From Halogranum rubrum (GTDB lineage: Archaea > Halobacteriota > Halobacteria > Halobacteriales > Haloferacaceae), in assembly GCF_900114455.1 (NCBI RefSeq), contig NZ_FOTC01000001.1, positions 583,058 to 647,057 of the forward strand: DNA of 64,000 bases. Reading direction: 5' to 3'. The notes under the pieces were generated by a model. The model saw nothing but the letters and a program-made list of their open reading frames with translations. It was not told the DNA's origin and made no database searches. A program made the translations under genes and the position numbers. This document shows, in pieces, positions 10,201 through 17,153 of this stretch (position 1 is its first letter; every line of letters starts with the position of its first letter).

Positions 10201-10963
10201 GACGTACGACGTGATCGTCCGAACCGCCGACGGGACGACGCTGGCGACGGAGATGGTGACGGTCGAACCGCCGGTGACCGTCGCCTCCATCACCGACCCG
10301 CAGGGAGACGACGACGGTCCAGGAGCGTACACCTATCCGACGAACGAGGCGTTCCGAGCGGGCGCGTTCGACCTCCGGTCGTTCACCGTCGCACAGACCC
10401 CGAGTCTCTCGGAGTTCACCTTCGAGGTCGGCAGCCTGTACAACGCCTTCGGCAGTAGTCGGGGGTTCTCGCCGCAGTTGTTCGTCCTCTGGCTTCGCGA
10501 CCCGAACAAAGCGGGCGGCAGCACGGAGAGTCTCGACGACCTCGGCGCGAACGTCTCCTTCGAGCGGCCGTGGCACTACCGCCTCGAACTCAGCGGGTTC
10601 ACGAAGAGTGCGGTCACGGCGAGCGGCGCGCCGCTTACGACGAGCGATGGGTCGGCAGTCGCCGTCAGAGAGAGCGTCGACATCGAAGCAGGGACCGTCA
10701 CGATGAGCGTCGACCGAGCGGCGTTCGACGGCGTCGACGTCGCCGAGTTGGAAGTCGTCCCAATGGTCCAATCCGAAGACCGCGGGACGCTCCGACCGGT
10801 CGCTGCGGAGAACGCCGGTTACGTCTTCGGCGGCGCGAAGGTCGATGCCGTCGACAACGCCCCGCTGGTGATGGACCTTGTCACGCCCGACGACGTCGCA
10901 CAGAGCGACGCGCTGGACTACACGAGCGAGCAGCGCGCGACGCTTCCCTTCCGCTCACTGTAG
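7271..10963 (+). CDS. Secreted GH97 glycoside hydrolase with nested carbohydrate-binding domain
   Basis: 1230 residues. The start at 7271 is chosen because it gives a Tat signal (SRRTFVSG, Arg15-Arg16, then a hydrophobic Ala-rich stretch) and suits the TATA box; the open frame extends upstream only as antisense of acs2. Residues about 55-290 are the GH97 N-terminal beta-sandwich. The catalytic barrel follows, with KPTGERRTYPN and TREGVYGQEY near 500-523 carrying family-conserved acidic residues. A CBM35-like beta domain (about 603-747) interrupts before the barrel resumes at PAFEYIEDVP (about 759) and ends in the GH97 C-terminal sheet. A CARDB-like domain (about 910-1000) and a glucodextranase C-terminal-like domain (about 1003-1230, ITDPQGDDDGPG) follow. 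Known GH97 enzymes are alpha-glucosidases or alpha-galactosidases; the substrate here is unknown. Confidence 0.9.
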   Translation: MVDERSNHSSPSLSRRTFVSGLTSLAAASAFSLDVAAETASQVTGGDDTPTQTLSSPDGSVEVTVDVADGVPTYRVVYEGRTVVENSTLGFEFADQAPFGADVTVTGTERSSTDETWTPVWDQYDEIHEHSEGLRLGLRETSGPQRALTLEFRAFDDGVGFRSVVPEDSGFGDFTITSERTEFAFAGDYTSWWIQNDFNSYEYEYTESSLSEVGELSPFGGAHTPITAKAAEDCYVSLHEANLVDYAAMGVEPVSAGSTTFESTLAPLPDGTKVTASAPHRTPWRTIQLASCPGDLVESSLVLNLNEPHDPEEFPKGTDWITPKKFLGVWWLMITGRANWEYTGPESGNHGAQTGRMKRYMDFASEHGIPSVLVEGWNEGWSTYPGDGSAMDFDDTYPDFDISEVTSYGAQLDPPVEMTAHNETAGNISNYESQLDDSPNPFADYEDLGIRSIKTGYVADSGVTIDGTTYNHHCQPLVNHHHLVYREAAKHRQMLEVHEPIKPTGERRTYPNVMTREGVYGQEYDSFGTISPSHHVTFPFTRMLGGPVEFTPGIFDMDSGSGGIETTRAKQLAMYPTYFSGLHMVADLPSSYLTEQKSTVGIGEVAQAEFGERDGLARAATWAGAQGGRYVEFDPNTVETGASLSWMVTDVAEAGEYDLHLRYASDSENNAVPAETPRTVTVSVDGETNTRLELSPTDYWDEWATVATTVSLDAGDNEVTLTLTEDDTGGFNLDAAALTPRGESMPAPETDPIRGPTVPAFEYIEDVPAAGWDDTRVLDAAIGDYMVTARKKDDTWYVGAMTDEDGRALDVPLDFLAPGSAASSSGRGKEKNANGRGPNGPAYVLELYSDGVDAAFDENLTDVRIDEALVDPSTTVLASMVESGGTAMRLRRATGEDRADLPTYERPTQDLSVTVDSETFVQEQFVTATGSNDGDYVGGTTVELVVDGEVASTTNVRLPPNSTNQSVALSSTLDDPGTYDVIVRTADGTTLATEMVTVEPPVTVASITDPQGDDDGPGAYTYPTNEAFRAGAFDLRSFTVAQTPSLSEFTFEVGSLYNAFGSSRGFSPQLFVLWLRDPNKAGGSTESLDDLGANVSFERPWHYRLELSGFTKSAVTASGAPLTTSDGSAVAVRESVDIEAGTVTMSVDRAAFDGVDVAELEVVPMVQSEDRGTLRPVAAENAGYVFGGAKVDAVDNAPLVMDLVTPDDVAQSDALDYTSEQRATLPFRSL

Positions 10964-12051
10964 TCACCAAAGGCCGAGGATGGCAGTGCGCTGACGTCGA
11001 CACCACCGCCAACCCGGCGGTTGGACCTCTTCGAGTCTATAATTCACAATAGTGATTGAATAGATCCGAGTGCTGACTGTTGTCTACTATTCGCATTTTC
11101 CTCCAAGTATGGACAGTACTATTCGCAAAATAGCGAACTAACACTCCAAAAATTGTCCTATACGGCATATATGGTGTACAGAAAGTCTTTTAATTGTGGG
11201 TTATCCCCTCTCTCCTTCTAACATTCACGAAGGGTGTTCAATACCCACGGAGTACTGCTATTCTCTCTTGATGTGTTCTCGACTATCGGTCACCTGTGTT
11301 TTCTCGAGGATCCAACGATATTTGTCAAAGCTGGTCTGCGCTTGTCCGCCGTCGCTCGAACTCGTCGGGAATCATCGACAGCGTGTCACCCGTTCCGAAG
11401 GGGAGTCGACCGAGGACCGAAGTGTACCTGAACATAGCCGCACGGAGTCCGACAAGGGAAACAGTAGACTGATTTCGTTCGAATCGACGAGTCTAAAACA
11501 TTACAATCGTAATATCGTAACACTTCTGCACCAACCCTTGATGACTCGACCCCTCGACCGGTAAAATAGCGTCTCTCACGCGGCCAAGTGTCCAACAATA
11601 TCTAATCACACGTCGACTCCGACAGTCGTGATACTCGTTGTCGTAGGCTATCCGTGTGAACGCGAGTTGTGTCTCAGTCGTTGGTACTCTCCTGTAAGAT
11701 GATAGTTGTGAGACGTATCTACGGCTGTCGAATTCGAACGGTCCGTGTCGGTTCTGCACTCTCGATCTGGTTTTCAACGGTGTCTCTCTCGGTCGGAAAG
11801 CCCACTCTTCTACTGGAGGCTGGTTTACGGCTGTAGCTCTCTGTACCAATCGACGACTGGGTCTGTACGTGCGTGAGGGCAGCGTACAGAGGTCGATTCG
11901 ACGCAGTGTCTTCTGCTTTCCAGCTGGCCGAGACGTGAGTCGTGTACGTAAAATTAGTTGTAGTAATCGTCTACAGCACCGGCGTCGTTCTCCTCGACAG
12001 TTCACTTCGATTCGACAGGTTGAGGCCCCTCCCTGTCGGAGCTATCGTAAC
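10964..12051. other. Gene-poor, AT-richer spacer with operator-like repeats
   Basis: No convincing gene in 1.09 kb. The open frames here lack acidic haloarchaeal composition and recognisable domains. An 11-bp direct repeat TACTATTCGCA occurs at 11085-11095 and 11117-11127, and the second copy overlaps a palindrome at 11122-11137. The part from about 11040 to 11600 is AT-richer than the flanking genes. Confidence 0.5.
11085..11137. promoter_or_regulatory. Putative operator: direct repeat plus palindrome
   Basis: Two copies of TACTATTCGCA start 32 nt apart, about three helical turns. The second runs into TTCGC-AAAATA-GCGAA, an inverted repeat of 5-bp arms. This looks like a regulator binding region, but no gene begins close by, so the target is unclear. 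Confidence 0.3.
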
Positions 12052-12609
12052 ATGTGGCCTTGGGGACACCTCGCCGTCGGATATCTGCTCTATTCGCTGT
12101 ATAGCCATCGACTGAAGAACCACCGTCCGACGAACGTAACCGCACTCGTCGTCGCGTTCGGGACACAGTTTCCCGACCTCGTCGACAAACCGCTGGCGTG
12201 GACGGTGTCACTGCTCCCGACGGGACGCTCGCTCGCACACTCGTTGTTGACAGCATCACTCGTCCTCGGTGTGGTACTCTTCGCGGTTCGTCGGTATCGG
12301 CGCGCGGAGGCCGAGACGTACACGTCGTTCGTCGTCGCGTTCGGTATCGGATACCTCTCTCATCTCGCCGCAGATGGACTGTATCCGCTTCTCGGAGGGG
12401 AGTTCGCGAACCTCGCGTATCTCGTCTGGCCACTACTCCCCCTCCCCGTGTACGACACCAACAAGAGCATCTTCGCTCACTTCCTCACGTTTCAGTTCGA
12501 TACGTTCGCACTGTTCGAGTTCGGCCTCGTCGCACTCGCGCTCGTCGTCTGGTGGGCCGACGGCGTCCCTGGCGTTCGACCGCTGATTCGGCCTCTCACG
12601 CAACGATAA
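12052..12609 (+). CDS. DUF457/YdjM-like membrane-bound hydrolase family protein
   Basis: 185 residues with about four transmembrane helices. The N-terminus MWPWGHLAVGYLLYSLYSH and the histidines in GTQFPDLVDKP, RSLAHSLL and GYLSHLAADGLYPL follow the pattern of the DUF457 (LexA-regulated, YdjM-like) family of putative metal-dependent membrane hydrolases. The ATG at 12052 is preferred because the longer reading upstream is basic and unlike the family. It stands alone, and the biological role is unknown. Confidence 0.75.
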   Translation: MWPWGHLAVGYLLYSLYSHRLKNHRPTNVTALVVAFGTQFPDLVDKPLAWTVSLLPTGRSLAHSLLTASLVLGVVLFAVRRYRRAEAETYTSFVVAFGIGYLSHLAADGLYPLLGGEFANLAYLVWPLLPLPVYDTNKSIFAHFLTFQFDTFALFEFGLVALALVVWWADGVPGVRPLIRPLTQR

Positions 12610-12918
12610 ATATCGTTTTGTTAATAGTGTCGGTTGGCGTGGAATATCCAACTGTGCCATCGAAGTGTGGTTGGTGTAGAGTATTGTCGGATTCATCCTG
12701 CGCCTAAAGGCGCAGGTATTCTCCTTGATTCTGTATGACCCCCAACGAGTAGACGAACCACCAACTGTTCTCTCCACATTCGAAGTTATTCCGTTCACAG
12801 TCTATCTTCGGATTCTGCACTATTCTGTATTTATTCACAGTATCTTTTGTATGGACGTTCAAAAAACACGTTCTACATCGTAAGACATTTAATTATCTTC
12901 CACAATCGCTTTCCCAGA
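12610..12918. other. Intergenic stretch with IS end and promoter of beta-helix gene
   Basis: Holds the solo IS end and, near 12889-12896, TTTAATTA about 27 nt before the ATG at 12919, which fits a TATA element for a leaderless transcript. Nothing else was recognised. Confidence 0.4.
12691..12726. mobile_element. Solo IS200/IS605-group end with perfect hairpin
   Basis: ATTCATCCTGCGCC-TAAA-GGCGCAGGTATTCTCC has an 8-bp perfect stem (12697-12704 with 12709-12716) and a TAAA loop. The pattern TTCATCC...TAAA...GGTATTCTCC is one I know from ends of IS200/IS605-group (IS1341-type) elements in archaea and cyanobacteria. No tnpB lies next to it, so it is a stranded end or a minimal non-autonomous derivative. 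Confidence 0.6.
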
Positions 12919-14391
12919 ATGCTCGACGAACCTGAGCTCGAAGATGAGCGAGCGACACCGGATACGAACGAAGCAGATGCGGATAATGAATCACTGCTAA
13001 ACCGACGGACGGTACTCAAGATGGGTGCCGCTGCGGCGGCCGCTGGACTCGGCTCTGCGGGCCTCACTGGTACCGCCGCGGCCGAGACTGAGCGCCACGG
13101 AATTCAGTTCGGCACGGTCGTCAACGCCGTCGACGATCTCGGCATGGACCCTAACGGAAATGAGCCAATCGACGACGCACTCCAGCAGACGATGGACGAC
13201 GAGGACACTCTCGTCGAGTTCCCGCCGGGGACGTACCTCGTCGAAGACGACCACGCCGAAGGAAGCCTCAACAACTGGGGTATCCGTGGACTCGGTGATG
13301 TGGCGTCGGACGTTCGGTTCGTCTCCGAGCCAGGGAGTTCGAAACATCTCATCCGCACGGGTGGCGGTGACGGTATCCTCATCGAGAACGTCGCACTCCA
13401 CTACGGCAACGACGAGCAAGGCAGTCTCGGACTGCTGTTGAAGGCCAACGACAACCTGCGCGTCCGATACGTCGAGTTCATGGGATTCAACCCGACGGCC
13501 GGTAACGGTGCCGTCGATAACCTGAGCCCGCAGATCATCGACGAGGACGGAACGGCAATCGTCGAAGGAGTTGTCCGCAAAGGACCGACCGACATCACTT
13601 CTCACGGTCACCTCGGCAACGACTCCAACGAGGGATGTATCTGGCTCGGTGAGAAGCACGTCGGCGAACTCATCATCCGGGACTCCCACATCGAGAACAC
13701 CGGAACGAACGCCATCTACGCACGCCGCTGTACGGGCGACGTGAAGGTCGAGAACTGCCTGTTCAAGAACAACAACCAGGCGTCGCTCCGCATCGGTGGC
13801 GACGGCTGTCACGTGAAAGACTGTGACTTCGTCGTCGACACCGACGACGTCCCTGACTCGAACGGTGGCGAACTCATCAACCCCCACAGCATCGTGTGGG
13901 AGACTGGCCCGCGCGGCGACAAAGGTGGCGCTATCGAGAACTGTAACTTTGTCTACCGGAACGCGCCGTCGAAGACGGCCGCGGCCGTCTGGGTCGACGG
14001 CTCTGCCGGCGAGATGGCCATCCGCAACAGTCGATTCGAGTTGGAAGCAGACGACGTCGCCGCAATCCGCATCGACGACCCGACCGATCCCCGTCTCGGT
14101 GAGACGGGTGCGCGACCGTGGGGTGTCGAAATCGACGGTGTTAGCGTCACTGGCTCGTCTTCGGGCTCCGATCCCGCGATTCGAGTCGACAACCGCGACG
14201 GCTCTGTCGTCCGTAACTCCTGTCTCCAACTGACAGGCGAGCGAGAGGGTATCGCGCTCCGCAACTCGGATGCGCGCGTCGTCGACACGAACATCAACGT
14301 CTCGGAACTGACTGGACTCCTCGACGAATCCGGCGTCTCCACGTCGAATCTCACCAACGAGGCTTCCTGTCCCGCCCCCGACCTGGGGTAA
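12919..14391 (+). CDS. Exported right-handed beta-helix protein (pectate-lyase-like fold)
   Basis: 490 residues from the ATG at 12919. After an acidic N-terminal tail comes a twin-arginine signal (LNRRTVLKMGAAAAAAGLGS), so it is folded before export. Residues about 65-480 show spaced short strands typical of parallel beta-helix proteins: repeated asparagine-ladder phrases such as IRDSHIENTG, VKVENCLFKNNN, HVKDCDF, AIENCNF and IRNSRFE. Proteins of this type include polysaccharide lyases and surface proteins; I cannot assign a catalytic site or substrate. The ATG suits the TATA-like element about 27 nt upstream. Confidence 0.8.
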   Translation: MLDEPELEDERATPDTNEADADNESLLNRRTVLKMGAAAAAAGLGSAGLTGTAAAETERHGIQFGTVVNAVDDLGMDPNGNEPIDDALQQTMDDEDTLVEFPPGTYLVEDDHAEGSLNNWGIRGLGDVASDVRFVSEPGSSKHLIRTGGGDGILIENVALHYGNDEQGSLGLLLKANDNLRVRYVEFMGFNPTAGNGAVDNLSPQIIDEDGTAIVEGVVRKGPTDITSHGHLGNDSNEGCIWLGEKHVGELIIRDSHIENTGTNAIYARRCTGDVKVENCLFKNNNQASLRIGGDGCHVKDCDFVVDTDDVPDSNGGELINPHSIVWETGPRGDKGGAIENCNFVYRNAPSKTAAAVWVDGSAGEMAIRNSRFELEADDVAAIRIDDPTDPRLGETGARPWGVEIDGVSVTGSSSGSDPAIRVDNRDGSVVRNSCLQLTGEREGIALRNSDARVVDTNINVSELTGLLDESGVSTSNLTNEASCPAPDLG

Positions 14392-14554
14392 TCCGGTTCG
14401 AGACTCAGCGTTTGGACAGGACGCCCCCAGTCCAAAGCTTCGTCACCGACCGTAAGCAGCCCCTACTGCGCGTAGTGAGCGCATACCCAAGGATGTGCTC
14501 GTCGAAGGGAGCGTAAGGCGGTGGCGACGGTGGCCACCCACAGAGAGGCGAACT

Positions 14555-14827
14555 ATGTCAGACACGCTATCATCGACGACGAACGGCCAAGACTGGGGAA
14601 CGCAAACGTACGACAACGTCCGCGTCGACATCACACCACAGGCCGACGACCACTACGACGTCGTCGTCACGCATCCCGACGGCGAACGAAGTCGACACGC
14701 CGTCGAACGAGTCGTGATCAACTCGGCGGCCGTTTTCTTCGACAGCCACATCTGGTTCGTGGACGCCAATCTCGACGTCGGCGTTCCGATCAGTGAACCC
14801 GGTGATACTCTCTGGGTCTGGCCATAG
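14555..14827 (+). CDS. Small haloarchaeal hypothetical protein
   Basis: 90 residues, acidic, beginning MSDTLSSTTNGQDWG. It has a strand-rich pattern (YDNVRVDITPQADDHYDVVVTH) and ends in WVWP. Not recognised. The composition and the placing of hydrophobic residues look like a real folded haloarchaeal protein, and the start at 14555 gives the acidic N-terminus usual in this genome. It lies between the beta-helix gene and the IS patch. Confidence 0.55.
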   Translation: MSDTLSSTTNGQDWGTQTYDNVRVDITPQADDHYDVVVTHPDGERSRHAVERVVINSAAVFFDSHIWFVDANLDVGVPISEPGDTLWVWP

Positions 14828-15323
14828 CAGAAGCAAGCGACATGGCAGTAGTGAACGGTTCGTCCCCACGGCTCGTGAGGGGTCTAATTATGCTTGTATA
14901 TTACGGCGAAAGTACTATCCAGAATCCACCCTGAGCGTCAGGTCCGGGAAAACGCCCCGGTGAGAGGGCGTTCAGGTTCCGGAATGCCAACTACACCCCA
15001 CTTCCGCGGGTGTGCCGTTCGTGGAAGTCGAGTGCAGTACGGTGTTCGTTCTGAACTGGCCTATAGATAATGGCTACGTAGTGCTTCAGGTTGGTAGCCG
15101 AGGTGGAACGATGTCGCCATCAAACAGACGATTCACACGGCTACCGAATCTCTCTGAGTACCTGATTTAGCTGGAAAATAGGGTGCTAAGCCCCCCTTCC
15201 TCAAGGAGTGAACGGAACGAAGTGAAGTGAGCGAGTAGGGAGGGGATACAGCACCCGCACGAATTTCAAACACGCCAATCAGCACTATCAATATACCACA
15301 CTTCGTACCAATTGACACGTCGC
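14828..15323. other. Structured intergenic region upstream of tnpB
   Basis: No gene seen. The stretch is dense in hairpins: AACGCCC/GGGCGTT at 14951-14957 and 14966-14972, ACACCC/GGGTGT at 14993-14998 and 15008-15013, and the orphan right-end-like module at 15181-15256. This looks like the left part of the tnpB element, or of an older non-autonomous element, rather than host sequence. Confidence 0.45.
15181..15256 (+). repeat. Orphan copy of tnpB right-end (omega-RNA-like) module
   Basis: This 76-nt block is bounded by a 7-bp inverted repeat (GGGTGCT/AGCACCC). It contains the same ordered blocks as the tnpB 3' end at 16570-16625: AAGCCCC, then TCCTCAAGGA, a variable inner stem, then GAGTAGGG and GGGG. 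In the tnpB copy these blocks encode the protein C-terminus; here there is no reading frame. It may be a left-over element end, a MITE, or a stand-alone guide-RNA-like gene. Confidence 0.5.
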
Positions 15324-16610
15324 ATGATGTACAGCCCTCGCTTCCGCTTGTTCCCGAATACGGAGCAACGCGAAGCGATGGACTGGCAACGAAACACCGT
15401 GCGACAACTTTACAACCACGCACTCAACGAATTCAACCAGATACCTGGAGACGCAGGAACGCTCCGGCAACGCGTCTGGATGGTTAGAGACACGCTCCCC
15501 GCGCTCAAAGACTGGTGGCCAGCACTCAAACGGGTCTACTCAACGGTCTTGCAAAAAGCCGTTGAGCGCATCCGTGATAACATCCAGAACCTCAGGAAGC
15601 TCAAGGCCAAGGGCTACAATGTGGGGTCGTTGAACTGGAAGAAACCGCGTGAGTACCGGAGTTTCACGTACCGACAATCAGGCTTCGAACTCGACAAGAA
15701 GAGTGGCCCGAACGGACGCGGACTCCTAATCCTCAAGAAACTCAAAGGCGAAACCCGTGAGATACCGATTCGCCTTCACCGAGACCTTCCTGACCACGAA
15801 CAAATCAAAGAAGTCACGCTCAAGAAAGAACCCACTGGCGCGTGGTACGTCAGCTTCTGCATCGAGACCGACAAACCCGAGAGATCTGCCGTCGAAGATA
15901 TCGAACCCGGAGACTCCGTAGGTCTTGACCTCGGGGTTCTCAACTTCATCCATGACTCTAAGGGACGGTCGATAGGACGACTTGACTTGCCCAATGAACG
16001 AGAGCGGATCGAACGTGAGCAACGCTCGCTCTCCCGCAAAGAGTATCAGTCCAAGAATTGGGGGAAACAGCGTCGGAGGGTCGCGGAAGTCCACGCCCGG
16101 ATGTCGAATAAGAAGCGTGATTACAAGCACAAGCTCGCGCACTTCTACACGACAGAGTACGACGCCGTGTTTGTTGAGGACCTCAACGTCAAGGGAATGC
16201 TCGAATCCTCAGAGAACGCGCGGAACAAGGCCGAGGTGGGATGGCGCAACCTCATCACGATTTTCAAGCACCACGGCAAGAAAAACGGGTGTCACGTGGT
16301 TACTGTCAGACCTGAGAAGACGACGTTGGAGTGTGCGTCGTGTGGCACATCGGTGTACAAGCCGTTGTGGGTGCGTGAGCATTCATGTCCATCGTGTGGG
16401 TTCGAACTCGATAGAGATTGGAATGCGTCGTTGAACGTTCTCTCACGAGGACTACAACTAGGAGTGGTTCACTCCGAAGAAACGCCTGTGGAGACTGCGA
16501 CCGCTGTGTCTACTGACGGAGGCTCTCAAGCCGTCGTGGTGGATGCAAGTCGCGTCGTAGAAACAGGAAGCCCCGTCCTCAAGGAAGCAACGCGAAGCGT
16601 TGCTGAGTAG
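15324..16610 (+). CDS. tnpB: RNA-guided endonuclease TnpB (IS200/IS605 family)
   Basis: 428 residues from the first ATG at 15324; a TTG at 15312 is less likely. It has an N-terminal helical DNA/RNA-binding region, then the RuvC-like nuclease: Asp in GLDLGVLNF near residue 202, Glu in VFVEDLNVKGM near 284, and Asp in DRDWNASLNVL near 362. A CxxC...CxxC zinc ribbon (CASCG, CPSCG, about 337-358) lies between the last two. All catalytic residues are present, so the protein should be active as an omega-RNA-guided nickase/nuclease. The 3' coding end doubles as the structured right end of the element. Confidence 0.92.
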   Translation: MMYSPRFRLFPNTEQREAMDWQRNTVRQLYNHALNEFNQIPGDAGTLRQRVWMVRDTLPALKDWWPALKRVYSTVLQKAVERIRDNIQNLRKLKAKGYNVGSLNWKKPREYRSFTYRQSGFELDKKSGPNGRGLLILKKLKGETREIPIRLHRDLPDHEQIKEVTLKKEPTGAWYVSFCIETDKPERSAVEDIEPGDSVGLDLGVLNFIHDSKGRSIGRLDLPNERERIEREQRSLSRKEYQSKNWGKQRRRVAEVHARMSNKKRDYKHKLAHFYTTEYDAVFVEDLNVKGMLESSENARNKAEVGWRNLITIFKHHGKKNGCHVVTVRPEKTTLECASCGTSVYKPLWVREHSCPSCGFELDRDWNASLNVLSRGLQLGVVHSEETPVETATAVSTDGGSQAVVVDASRVVETGSPVLKEATRSVAE

Positions 16611-16625
16611 GGTGGGGTAGTTCAC
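16450..16625 (+). ncRNA. Predicted omega-RNA / sense-overlapping transcript of tnpB
   Basis: Inferred, not directly visible as a gene. TnpB proteins bind an RNA derived from the 3' end of their own gene and the element right end; in Halobacterium such sense-overlapping transcripts are known for IS1341-type elements. Here the end folds well: a perfect 7-bp hairpin GCAACGC-GAA-GCGTTGC at 16587-16603 nested in a longer pairing of CCCCGTCCTCA with TGAGTAGGGTGGGG. The guide would begin just after 16625. The 5' limit given is a guess. Confidence 0.4.
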
Positions 16626-17153
16626 CGCGGGGAAGACGTTGACACCGAGACAACCGATCTGTTGGGTAGTGATTTCAGACGACTGCTTGAAGCCCCATAC
16701 GTGTGGTTACTGTGCAAGACTATTTCCCTCTTCGATAACCACCGACGAAGCACAATCTCAATAACTGTATAAGTAACTCAAAACATCCATTATTTTGGAT
16801 TCTTTCCCAAAATAGTAGAAAATATTGGTCTGGTAGTAATGTAAGTAACAACTAGCCTACCGGTAGAAGAAGTACACAACAACGGTCTTTTTAGATTTGT
16901 ACAATTCTACCGTTGGCGGTGTGGTTTCGTTGAGTCACTACTTGGCATCGAATCTCGCCTTACCCCGCGTTTGAGAATCCACTGACGTCGTTCATCACCA
17001 GAACCGAGAGGTCTAGTCGGCGGTAAGCCGAGAGCCTCTGGTGACATCTGCAAGCACGAGTTGTCAAACGTAGGATTGAGTAGGGCGGTTCACAGATCCG
17101 TACCGAATCAGTGTTTCTCGCTCAATAAGACGTCCCTCTCTTGCTACTAGCTG
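16626..17153. other. AT-rich spacer after the tnpB element
   Basis: No gene recognised. It includes AT-rich DNA (about 16720-16920) and an inverted repeat TCACCAGA/TCTGGTGA at 16994-17001 and 17037-17044 whose loop contains CGGC/GCCG, giving a structured 51-nt block about 110 nt beyond the stop of the binding-protein gene on the minus strand. This could be a transcript end or another element end. Confidence 0.35.

Larger units (their letters stand above)
15251..16625 (+). mobile_element. IS1341-type (IS200/IS605 group) element, tnpB only
   Basis: Contains an intact tnpB and a typical right end finishing GGGGTAGTTCAC at about 16625. No tnpA is present, so mobility would need a transposase in trans. 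The left limit is uncertain; it may extend into the hairpin-rich DNA from about 14940. The element sits between an exported-protein region and a catabolic island. Confidence 0.5.

Noticed and set aside
11196-11564. Open frame of 122 codons in the gap after the GH97 gene
   Set aside because: Cys/Ser-rich, not acidic, no start context and no domain; unlike genes of this organism.
12997-14229. 410-codon minus-strand frame opposite the beta-helix gene
   Set aside because: The plus strand has an export signal and repeated beta-helix pattern; the minus strand has only Arg/Asp/Val shadow composition.
15726-16142. Minus-strand frame within tnpB
   Set aside because: Antisense to the RuvC domain; nothing supports a second gene.
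12691-17044. Possible CRISPR array suggested by many short hairpins
   Set aside because: The hairpins differ from each other and are not regularly spaced; they fit IS200/IS605-type ends instead.
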